A stretch of 8,155 bases of DNA. It comes from Candidatus Nanohaloarchaea archaeon (GTDB taxonomy: Archaea > EX4484-52 > GLR71). The notes under the pieces are model-generated. The model ran no database searches. It saw only the letters and a list, made by a program, of their open reading frames with translations, and was not told the origin of the DNA. The stretch covers positions 1 to 8,155 of the forward strand of contig DAOVVY010000031.1 in the NCBI GenBank assembly GCA_030636885.1. The letters are read 5' to 3'. Below, in pieces: positions 1 through 5,860 of the stretch (positions are counted from its first letter, which is position 1; the number at the start of each line of letters is the position of its first letter). The translations under genes were made by a program, and so were the position numbers.

Positions 1-1
1 A

Positions 2-151
2 CATGAAAAAGCTAAAATTAAAAGGGTGTTGAAACTTCTTGAAACTGAATCTAAAGAGGGTATTTTAAATAAGAAATCTTATACTGAATTAAAGATGCTT
101 AATGATAAGAAGTTGGTAAACATTGAAAAGAAGATTAAAAAATTAGGATAA
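2..151 (+). CDS. C-terminal fragment of an unidentified protein (helical hairpin tail)
   Basis: Only the last 49 codons are inside the window; the frame is open from base 2 to the TAA at 149-151. The residues are almost all charged or Leu/Ile, with Lys and Glu alternating, and form two probable amphipathic helices (VLKLLETESKEG, then SYTELKMLNDKKLVNIEKKI) joined by a short turn (ILNKK). This resembles the short helical hairpins (SHOCT-like, 'LL...EG.I....Y.EL') found at the ends of many archaeal and bacterial proteins, where they mediate oligomerisation; that likeness is from memory. The main domain lies outside the window, so no function can be given. The gene converges on the next one, with three bases between the two stops. 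Confidence 0.75.
   Translation, partial: HEKAKIKRVLKLLETESKEGILNKKSYTELKMLNDKKLVNIEKKIKKLG
137..142 (-). terminator. possible U-tract terminator of the HExxH gene
   Basis: Read on the minus strand, the bases just past the TAA of the 155-499 gene give TTTTTT, followed by further T-rich DNA (AATCTTCTTTTC). Archaeal RNA polymerase can terminate at U-tracts without a hairpin, so this is a plausible end of that transcript. It lies inside the last codons of the converging gene. The composition is AT-rich everywhere, so the call is weak. Confidence 0.3.
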
Positions 152-154
152 TAT

Positions 155-499
155 TTAATGTTTTCTTAAATCAATTATTGCTAATTTTCGTTTTATTTCT
201 TTGAGTTCATTTCTTTTTTCAAAAAAGACTGTTAAATATATAATACTCATAAAGATTGTTAATATTATTATGCTTGCAGTATAACTTACAATGTCATTTA
301 TTGTGTGGTAGGTAGAACCGTCCGCAGTTGAGCATTTTGTTGTTCCTCCTTGCATAGCAAATGAATAATCTACTGTGGATGTTCCTCCAAAATTATTACA
401 AATATCTGCGTGTATGGATTCATGAAAATATGTGTGTGTTGAATTTATGAAAATGAACATTAAAAGTATTATAATTAATTCACTGGATATTTGTTTCAT
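155..499 (-). CDS. small two-helix membrane protein with HExxH motif, putative zinc metalloprotease
   Basis: This 114-aa protein starts at the ATG at 499-497. It has a membrane helix at about residues 7-20, a loop of some 50 residues, a second helix at about 70-93, and a basic C-terminal tail (KRNELKEIKRKL). The positive-inside rule puts the loop outside and both ends in the cytoplasm. Directly after helix 1 is HESIH (residues 26-30), a zinc-protease HExxH motif at the outer membrane face, followed by an FGG turn. C34 and C56 could form a disulfide across the loop. NDIVSY (68-73), at the start of helix 2, holds an acidic residue that could be a third zinc ligand; I recall small archaeal HExxH membrane proteins with a similar N-E-I-V-G-Y segment. 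The protein is far smaller than S2P/M50 proteases and lacks their NPxxDG motif, so activity is unproven. It is divergent from the surface-protein genes and could act on them, but that is a guess. Confidence 0.75.
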   Translation of the reverse strand: MKQISSELIIILLMFIFINSTHTYFHESIHADICNNFGGTSTVDYSFAMQGGTTKCSTADGSTYHTINDIVSYTASIIILTIFMSIIYLTVFFEKRNELKEIKRKLAIIDLRKH

Positions 500-522
500 G
501 TGTATAGTTTAGGATTATGATG

Positions 523-535
523 TTTAAATATTAGT
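523..535 (-). promoter_or_regulatory. BRE/TATA promoter of the HExxH gene
   Basis: On the minus strand the sequence reads ACTAAT followed by ATTTAAA. ACTAAT fits the archaeal BRE pattern RNWAAW, and TATTTAAA (530-523) is a near-ideal TATA box. Counted from the A of the ATG at 499, the TATA box spans exactly -31 to -24, so transcription should start at or within a base of the start codon and give a leaderless mRNA. No Shine-Dalgarno sequence is present, consistent with this. Confidence 0.65.
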
Positions 536-538
536 GTG

Positions 539-546
539 TTTATATT
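539..546 (+). promoter_or_regulatory. possible TATA box for the rightward gene at 577
   Basis: TTTATATT lies 31 bases before position 570, which would place the transcript start a few bases ahead of the GTG/ATG pair at 574-579. There is no good BRE in front of it, and other AT-rich octamers nearby (552-559, 561-568) could serve instead. It is eight bases from the opposing TATA box, so the two divergent promoters would compete for the same stretch of DNA. Confidence 0.35.
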
Positions 547-576
547 ATCAGTATACATGTAATTATATGGTGTGTG

Positions 577-1599
577 ATGTTTGATATGTCTTTAAATTCA
601 ATAAATTTTAGGTTTAAAAGGTTTCATATTTCGTCTAAAATTACTGTATGTATTTGTATCATTGCTATGTTTTTATTGTTTTTTTCTGGACCCGTCTCCG
701 CAAAAGAGTTACAGGTGGGTGTGTCACCATTAATGCTTGATCTTGGTACTTTGAAAAAAGGCGAAAGTGTTGTGGGGTCATTTTTTATTGTTACATCATC
801 ACAAGATGAGATTGTGGTGCGTCTTAAATCAACACGGTCTAATTTTGATTTTTTTAAAAAACCTGAAAATTTGAAGATTGTAAATTATGTGTCTGAAGAG
901 GATAGTTCTAAATGGGTTTTTTTCCCAGAAAATCCTTATGTGCTTGAACCTACAGATGATGTTTTAAATACAAAAGCAGGAACTATATCTGATTGGAAAA
1001 GAGTAAATTTTGTATTGAATGTGCCTGACGATGCTGAGCCGTGTAATCATGCATTTAAAATTGAACCTACACCTTACGCAGCTAAAGAAGATGGCAATTC
1101 AGTCAATATTATTGCGATGGTTGCAATTACAGTTAAATTTATAGTTGAAGGTGGATGTGAGGTGAGTGGTGATATTTTAGATATTATGCAAGATACATCT
1201 AGTAATTATGTAGATTTAAATGTTTATTTTAAGAATGCTGGTACTGCTACTGTCTCTGCTTTTAGTCCTGATGTTCAGTTATTTTATGAGAATGGTACAT
1301 TGCTTGATGAGACAATGTCAGGTACTGTCTATACAACACCGGGGGATATATCTGTGTTGAAAGCGCGGTTTAATGCGAATAAAGTGTTACCTGGAAATTA
1401 TTTGGTGAATGCGAGTGTTATATATGGTGCAAATACAACAGCTAAACAAGTACCTATTATTATTGAAAAACCAGAGATTATTAATATTGTAACAACAGGT
1501 TCAACAACATCTGTTGGCGAAAAATCTAATATTTATTTATTGTTTATATTAATTCTGATAGTGGCATATCTGATATATAAAAGAGAGGATAAGCGGTAA
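577..1599 (+). CDS. exported DUF916/DUF3324-like beta-sandwich protein with C-terminal membrane anchor
   Basis: This 340-aa protein has a long basic n-region, a hydrophobic core at about residues 22-37 and a likely signal-peptidase site after PVSA (A42). The mature part opens with VGVSPLMLDLGTLKKGESV, the usual start of an archaeal or bacterial surface Ig-like domain ('v.P..ldlG.l..G'), running to about residue 190 with one Cys pair (C156, C194). A second beta domain (about 205-300) has NAGTATVSAF, a FYENGTLLDE strand and LPGNYLVNASVIYGA. This order of two domains followed by a membrane helix (318-334) and a short basic tail (KREDKR) matches the DUF916-DUF3324 layout of bacterial WxL-associated surface proteins; the match is by eye. 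Start: a GTG at 574 directly precedes the chosen ATG 577, and ATG 586 is also possible; no Shine-Dalgarno is seen. It probably sits on the outer face and binds polymer or protein, but the ligand is unknown. Confidence 0.8.
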   Translation: MFDMSLNSINFRFKRFHISSKITVCICIIAMFLLFFSGPVSAKELQVGVSPLMLDLGTLKKGESVVGSFFIVTSSQDEIVVRLKSTRSNFDFFKKPENLKIVNYVSEEDSSKWVFFPENPYVLEPTDDVLNTKAGTISDWKRVNFVLNVPDDAEPCNHAFKIEPTPYAAKEDGNSVNIIAMVAITVKFIVEGGCEVSGDILDIMQDTSSNYVDLNVYFKNAGTATVSAFSPDVQLFYENGTLLDETMSGTVYTTPGDISVLKARFNANKVLPGNYLVNASVIYGANTTAKQVPIIIEKPEIINIVTTGSTTSVGEKSNIYLLFILILIVAYLIYKREDKR

Positions 1600-1633
1600 G
1601 TATTAATCTTTTTTATATTTAATAAAAATATGG

Positions 1634-1652
1634 GCTCTTGAGAGCATTTTTT
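1634..1652 (+). terminator. possible terminator after the DUF916-like gene
   Basis: GCTCT (1634-1638) and AGAGC (1641-1645) form a short inverted repeat that ends one base before a run of six T (1647-1652). The hairpin is small (stem of four or five pairs), but with the T-run, and another six-T run at 1609-1614 just after the stop codon, it makes a plausible end for the upstream transcript. A new promoter follows directly. Confidence 0.4.
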
Positions 1653-1653
1653 A

Positions 1654-1666
1654 ATTAATTATATAA
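1654..1666 (+). promoter_or_regulatory. BRE/TATA promoter of the surface-protein operon
   Basis: ATTAAT (1654-1659) fits the BRE pattern RNWAAW and runs into TTATATAA (1659-1666), a good TATA box. The TATA box covers -31 to -24 relative to base 1690, which is the G of an in-frame GTG. The spacing, including AA at -33/-32, is the same as in the promoter at 523-535 relative to its ATG. It is the best candidate for driving the genes from 1690 to the right edge, since no other clear promoter is seen between them. Confidence 0.6.
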
Positions 1667-1689
1667 GTGATTAAAACCAATATATTTTT

Positions 1690-2247
1690 GTGTTATCTAT
1701 GAAAAAAGTTTTAAAAAATAATAAAAAGAATAAATTAATTAAATCAGCATCAATAATCGTGTTTTTTACTTTGATTCTCATCGTGATAATTAGTGTGTAT
1801 ACTATGCCTTCTTTTAAATCTGTTAATCCTGTTGTGGATAATACGGTTTTATTTGATAACGATTTGTTTTTTACTTATGAAATTAACAAATATCCAACAT
1901 CTGTTGAAATAAGTAATGCTGTAGATAGTAATTTGTCTATTGGTTTTTCTTTAGATTCTGCAAGTCTTAATTTTGGTGTTGTTCCAGTTGGAGGTAATAT
2001 CGGTAAACGTTTTCTTACATTGACAAATCTTCAGGAAAGTGAAGCAAAAATGGTTTTTGTTGCATATGGTAATATTTCTGATATGGTAGGTTTTAATGAT
2101 AATAAGTTTTATCTTATGCCCGGTGTTGTTAAAGAAGTTGAGATTATGCTTGAAACAAAGGATGATACTCAAGTTGGGGATTATTCTGGCGAGATTAATT
2201 TGGTCGTAAAACGGTCCAGATATAAATTATTTGAGTGGTTATTATAA
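1690..2247 (+). CDS. N-terminally anchored surface protein with one Ig-like/ASH-type domain
   Basis: I do not recognise a named family. The 185-aa protein has a very basic start (KKVLKNNKKNKLIK), one strong hydrophobic helix at about residues 19-37 with no obvious cleavage site, a linker, and a beta-sandwich at about 82-178. That domain reads LDSASLNFGVVPVGGNIGKRF, LTLTN, then PGVVKEVEIML and GDYSGEINLVVK, the pattern of ASH/MSP-like and archaeal 'FG.VpvG' Ig-fold domains. It is therefore probably held in the membrane by its N-terminus with the domain outside. Start: GTG 1690 lies exactly where the upstream TATA box predicts transcription to begin (leaderless), while ATG 1699 is in frame three codons later and equally possible. 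It is the first gene of the operon, and its TAA overlaps the ATG of the next gene, suggesting coupled translation and a joint role. Confidence 0.78.
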   Translation: MLSMKKVLKNNKKNKLIKSASIIVFFTLILIVIISVYTMPSFKSVNPVVDNTVLFDNDLFFTYEINKYPTSVEISNAVDSNLSIGFSLDSASLNFGVVPVGGNIGKRFLTLTNLQESEAKMVFVAYGNISDMVGFNDNKFYLMPGVVKEVEIMLETKDDTQVGDYSGEINLVVKRSRYKLFEWLL

Positions 2248-3032
2248 TGAGTAAGGTCAAGTTTGTGCATAGGTTTTATTTTATAATTTTTATTTTGGTT
2301 ATGATCTCATCTATATCTTTTGTTTATGGTACTGCTATAAATGTCAATGTTGCAGATGTTTTAGATACAACAACAAAAGAGATTGAGTGTTGTCAATTAA
2401 ATAATAAGGTAATGGTTGCAAGTTATGATGTGTTTAATTCTGGTAGTGTCGCTCATGGTGCGCGCATACGATTAGATGTATTTGATAAGTCTTATGGGGA
2501 TAACAAAACAATACCTATATGGAGTGCAAAACATAAGCTTAATCCTGGACAAAGAGAGACTATTAATTTGTATTGGTATGAACCGTCAGAGACCATTATT
2601 GTTGCAAAACCAAAACTTTACAGAGCATATGAAATAATTGATTTAGAGAATATTACTTGGGATTTTAATGAGATTGAACAGTCTGAGTTATCTTTTGCAG
2701 ATGAGGGTGTGATTAATCTTGATAGGATTCATGTGTATGATAATAAAATAACAGTTAAGATGACGGCAAGTGGTAATGTAGGGCGAGTAATAGTTTATCC
2801 TATACAATATACAAAAGGTTGGCTTTTTGAACAGACTGTGGTGGATTCTGTTATTGCAAATAAAACAAAGGTAGTACCTATTAATTATGAGACTGGTATG
2901 TTTTATGAAAATGAAATAACTTTGGTTGCTGTAAGTTTGGATGGGCGATATTATGGTGAACAGAAGTTTTTGCTTAAAAAAGAGACAGGTCTTAAAAAAT
3001 GGTTTAATCTGTTTGTTGATATGTTGAATTAA
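2247..3032 (+). CDS. secreted beta-sandwich protein, family unknown
   Basis: This 261-aa protein has a signal peptide (basic MSKVKFVHR, hydrophobic core to about residue 25, likely cleavage near VYG-TA at 28/29) and no other membrane helix, so it should be released or held by partners. The mature chain begins with INVNVADVLD and has a vicinal Cys pair (ECCQLNNK, about residues 46-47). An Ig-like domain follows, with VMVASYDVFNSGS and LNPGQRETINLYWYEP (the typical 'N.G.......L.pG....i.f.w' of CARDB-like folds), then a second beta-rich domain to about residue 245. The C-terminus (TGLKKWFNLFVDML) is a short amphipathic helix. Start: ATG 2247 shares its A with the upstream TAA (TAATG), the signal peptide starts properly there, and only a weak G-rich stretch precedes it, so re-initiation is likely. 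A GTG at 2235 is in frame but would overlap more. Function unknown. Confidence 0.78.
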   Translation: MSKVKFVHRFYFIIFILVMISSISFVYGTAINVNVADVLDTTTKEIECCQLNNKVMVASYDVFNSGSVAHGARIRLDVFDKSYGDNKTIPIWSAKHKLNPGQRETINLYWYEPSETIIVAKPKLYRAYEIIDLENITWDFNEIEQSELSFADEGVINLDRIHVYDNKITVKMTASGNVGRVIVYPIQYTKGWLFEQTVVDSVIANKTKVVPINYETGMFYENEITLVAVSLDGRYYGEQKFLLKKETGLKKWFNLFVDMLN

Positions 3033-3039
3033 TTTATGT

Positions 3040-3043
3040 GGAG
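3040..3043 (+). promoter_or_regulatory. Shine-Dalgarno site deciding the start at 3050
   Basis: GGAG lies six bases before ATG 3050. An upstream in-frame GTG at 3038 would place this motif inside the coding sequence and would add MEII ahead of a complete signal peptide, so ATG 3050 is the better start. Confidence 0.65.
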
Positions 3044-3049
3044 ATAATT

Positions 3050-5857
3050 ATGAAATCTGGACAAATATTTTTTGTGTTCATGTTAGTATTATCTTTAGGT
3101 AATCTGGTTTCTGCAGTGCCGATATTTAATAATATTTCTGTTTCAGATTCAGAGATATGGCTTGGTGAGACTGAAACAATATTTGTTAATTGTACTGATG
3201 ATAATTTGACCATATCTGAGGTGTATGCAGACATAAGCACGTCAACGGCATTGTTTCCATCAAATGTCTTTAATCAGAATGCAGAAGGACTTTATTATCT
3301 GTCTATTTCGACTGCACAAGATTCAAGTTTTGATAAAGTCGGTGTTTTTGAATTGGTTTTATATTGTGAAAATAATGAAAGTGATTCTGTAAATACTTCG
3401 ATATCATTTAGTGTATCTAATCTGAGTGTTGAGAGTAGTGATGTTACGGGAGCTATATATGTCGGTGACATTGTTGAGTTTGATGTTTTTGTTAAAAAAG
3501 ATGGAGTGTCTATAACCTCAAATGATATTGAGTTTACTATTTTTAAAGGGGGAACTGAGATTCAATTAGTATCACAATCTTATTATGATTTTGAGAAAGG
3601 GTGGGTTTTAAGGTTTTCAACAGAAGATTTTGTTGCAGGGACTTATACGTTTTCTATTGCGGCTAATTATTTAGGGGGGGAAATATCTACAACAAAATCA
3701 TTAAGTTTATATGATATTTTAGATTTTTCTATTGTAGGTATTGATAAAACATTAGTTTCTGAGGGCGATACAATAATTGTTTCAGTTAAAGCAACAGACA
3801 AAGGAAAGCCTATCACCATTATTGAAGATCAGGTATCAGTTCGTATTGGGTCAACAAAAGTAACAGTTTCTGAGGTGGTGGCATCATCAACAAATGATGT
3901 TTATGATATTATATTTACTGCACCATCATTATCTTTTGGGGAGTATACAACGAAAGTATATTTTAATTATGAAAATGATTCATTATATGATTCTGAAAGT
4001 GTGACATATGTGATGCCTGTGTCAGGAGTTATTTTTACAGATACTGTAAGTAAACATGTGGTTGATATTACATTCAATTCAGAAGAGTTAATTAAAAGAG
4101 TAAAGACTGGTGTGGATGGGAAATATTCATTCTTGATTCCTCCAGACACATATGACTTGCAAATAAAGGATAGTCTATCTACTCTTGATTTTTATTATGT
4201 GGAATTGGATTATTTTGATGATTCTATAAAATATCAAGCGCTCCCAACAAGTAGTGTGGATGGAGTTTCTGGGCAAGGTATATTTTATTATGCAATTGCT
4301 GATGAATTAGATTATGAAAATGCCAGATTGAAGATTAAGTATGATTCCAGTAAGATCCATAATATCCATTCAATTGAGGCGTATAGGTGTACTGACTGGG
4401 ATACGGGCAATAAGGAATGTTTATCTAATTGGGTGATTGTTGATTCTAAAATAGATAGTTTGCGTAAGATTGTAACCATAGATGACGCAGCTCTTAATGC
4501 TGCATACATTGTGGGTAGTGAAGATACATTGACTGTGGGTGCAACTATTGATAAAACTGTATATACTATCAGTGAACCTATAATTATAACTGGTCTTAGT
4601 CAAGATACTGTGAAAAATGTAGTGTCTGAAGCAATACTTGATGTGTCAATTTCGGATACCTTGATTGAAAAATATTATGTCTCTGATTCAAAAGGATTGT
4701 TTTCATTCAGTATAGAAAATCCAAAAGTTGAAGGAAATTATACACTTCTAATAAATGTGTCAAAACCACCTTTTATACCCTCACAGAAAATAATTAATTT
4801 TGAAGTTGTAAAGAGTAAAAATGTCGCAGTTGTAAGTCCAGATACGATTAGGATATATCCTGGCGAGACTTCTGAAGTTGAGTTTTTAGTGATAAATACT
4901 GGTGAATCTGATTTAATTAATATGTCGTTTTCGTTGAACGGTGTGTCTGAAAAATATTATCAAATGATATATCCTGAGATTGTTGATAATTTAAAGGAAT
5001 CTTTAGAAGTTCCAGTGGTTGTCTATTTTGATGTGCCTATAAATGCGTCAAAAGAATTTATCAGTGCATCATTTGAGGTGTCATCTGCGGGTTTTTCAAA
5101 AAAACAGAATTTTGTGATGAATATATTAGCTCCAAAAAATGATACTGTCACGACGGCATTGACAGTTACAACGTTATCTGATAATCCTAAAAATGGTACA
5201 GCATGGGATAAAATTTCATTAATTGGTATGCCTACGGGGAATTCTATATTTATTATGGCACCAATGCAGACTATGTCTGTTGCAATATTTGCATTATTAA
5301 GTTTTACAACAGCACTTTTTTTTAGGAAACGACGATTGACAAATATATATAGTGATAAATTAAGAGAGAGTAATAGGTCGCTTATATTTGATATAAGGAG
5401 GCATGTCTTTAATTTAAAAAAATCGAATGGTAATATGGGTCAGTCAAAAAAAGGAAGTAATGTACCTTTGTTTTTTAAAAAAAATCTAGATGCATCAACC
5501 CAGACAATTAATCCATCGGGATTAAATAATATTCCATCAGAAGTATTAAATGATTCTATAATGGTAAATGGTGGCTCTGAGAACGTTTCAGTGTTTAAAG
5601 ATGATACTAAATCTGCAATTGATAATATGGCTGATGGAGAGACTAAAATTATTATAAATGGAATTGAACTAGGAACTGAAACCGGAACTGAAACAGGAAC
5701 TGAAACCGGAACTGAAACTGGAACTGAAACAGGAACTGAAAAAGAACAGATTGATTCAAATGATGACACAAAACCGGTAAAAAAAGATGTTAAGTCTGAG
5801 TTAAAATTGGATTTAATCTCTGATATATATACAGACCTGAAAGAAAAAAGGTGTTAA
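3050..5857 (+). CDS. large multidomain surface receptor-like protein with one membrane helix and repeat-bearing cytoplasmic tail
   Basis: This 935-aa protein has a signal peptide (1-22, cleaved after LVSA). About 700 extracellular residues follow: three Ig-like domains (about 23-125 with a Cys pair, 126-225, 226-323); a carboxypeptidase-regulatory-like domain (about 324-370: SGVIF ... TGVDGKYSFLIPPDTYDLQI); an archaeal domain of about 400-482 with C447-x9-C457-x3-W461 and ending AAYIVG; a macroglobulin-like Ig domain (about 484-590, 'VYTISEPIIITG'); and a NEW3-like domain (about 595-700, 'IYPGETSEVEFLVINTGES'). One membrane helix at 740-759 is followed by RKRR, which puts the remaining 175 or so residues in the cytoplasm. 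That tail is basic near the membrane, then low-complexity and acidic, with five GTET units plus GTEK at 875-898, and ends in Cys. The build suggests an adhesin or receptor joining surface to cytoplasm. No enzymatic motif was seen. The start at ATG 3050 is set by a GGAG site. It lies 17 bases after the previous stop, in the same operon. Confidence 0.82.
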   Translation: MKSGQIFFVFMLVLSLGNLVSAVPIFNNISVSDSEIWLGETETIFVNCTDDNLTISEVYADISTSTALFPSNVFNQNAEGLYYLSISTAQDSSFDKVGVFELVLYCENNESDSVNTSISFSVSNLSVESSDVTGAIYVGDIVEFDVFVKKDGVSITSNDIEFTIFKGGTEIQLVSQSYYDFEKGWVLRFSTEDFVAGTYTFSIAANYLGGEISTTKSLSLYDILDFSIVGIDKTLVSEGDTIIVSVKATDKGKPITIIEDQVSVRIGSTKVTVSEVVASSTNDVYDIIFTAPSLSFGEYTTKVYFNYENDSLYDSESVTYVMPVSGVIFTDTVSKHVVDITFNSEELIKRVKTGVDGKYSFLIPPDTYDLQIKDSLSTLDFYYVELDYFDDSIKYQALPTSSVDGVSGQGIFYYAIADELDYENARLKIKYDSSKIHNIHSIEAYRCTDWDTGNKECLSNWVIVDSKIDSLRKIVTIDDAALNAAYIVGSEDTLTVGATIDKTVYTISEPIIITGLSQDTVKNVVSEAILDVSISDTLIEKYYVSDSKGLFSFSIENPKVEGNYTLLINVSKPPFIPSQKIINFEVVKSKNVAVVSPDTIRIYPGETSEVEFLVINTGESDLINMSFSLNGVSEKYYQMIYPEIVDNLKESLEVPVVVYFDVPINASKEFISASFEVSSAGFSKKQNFVMNILAPKNDTVTTALTVTTLSDNPKNGTAWDKISLIGMPTGNSIFIMAPMQTMSVAIFALLSFTTALFFRKRRLTNIYSDKLRESNRSLIFDIRRHVFNLKKSNGNMGQSKKGSNVPLFFKKNLDASTQTINPSGLNNIPSEVLNDSIMVNGGSENVSVFKDDTKSAIDNMADGETKIIINGIELGTETGTETGTETGTETGTETGTEKEQIDSNDDTKPVKKDVKSELKLDLISDIYTDLKEKRC
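5660..5743 (+). repeat. 12-bp in-frame tandem repeat encoding GTET
   Basis: Six tandem copies of GGAACTGAAACN run from 5672 to 5743, preceded by one decayed copy (5660-5671, GGAATTGAACTA, read as GIEL). The first five full copies read Gly-Thr-Glu-Thr and the sixth Gly-Thr-Glu-Lys. The last codon of successive units is ACC, ACA, ACC, ACT, ACA, AAA, so the first five differ only at a silent position. A 12-bp unit keeps the frame whatever the copy number. The repeat is in the predicted cytoplasmic tail of the 935-aa protein. Confidence 0.95.
5849..5853 (+). promoter_or_regulatory. Shine-Dalgarno site pointing to a start near 5861
   Basis: AGGTG fits the archaeal anti-Shine-Dalgarno end and lies in the last codons of the 935-aa gene. 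Seven bases later is ATT (5861), in frame with the next gene; eight bases later is TTG (5862), in another frame. No ATG or GTG lies at this spacing. The first ordinary in-frame start codon, TTG 5906, has no such site before it. Confidence 0.5.
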
Positions 5858-5860
5858 CAT

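Noticed and set aside
1951..2172. Minus-strand open frame of 73 codons inside the N-anchored gene
   Set aside because: It lies opposite a well-supported Ig-like domain and shows no start signal; its Lys/Phe/Asn-rich product is what antisense AT-rich DNA gives.
2235..2246. GTG start for the 261-aa gene four codons before ATG 2247
   Set aside because: The TAATG junction at 2245-2249 and the proper signal-peptide n-region (MSKVKF) favour the ATG; no ribosome site supports the GTG.
2370..2395. Vicinal Cys pair of the 261-aa protein as a lipobox or metal site
   Set aside because: It lies nearly 20 residues beyond the signal peptide, so it is not a lipobox, and no second Cys or His cluster is near enough to suggest metal binding.
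5440..5769. 109-codon minus-strand open frame with a repeated VPVS pattern
   Set aside because: It is the complement of the GTET repeat and the tail of the 935-aa gene; it has no promoter or ribosome site, and the plus-strand frame is clearly the coding one.
5846..5857. C-terminal Cys of the 935-aa protein as a lipid-attachment (CaaX-like) site
   Set aside because: The Cys is the last residue with no following aaX, and prenylation of this kind is not known for archaeal surface proteins; it is probably chance.
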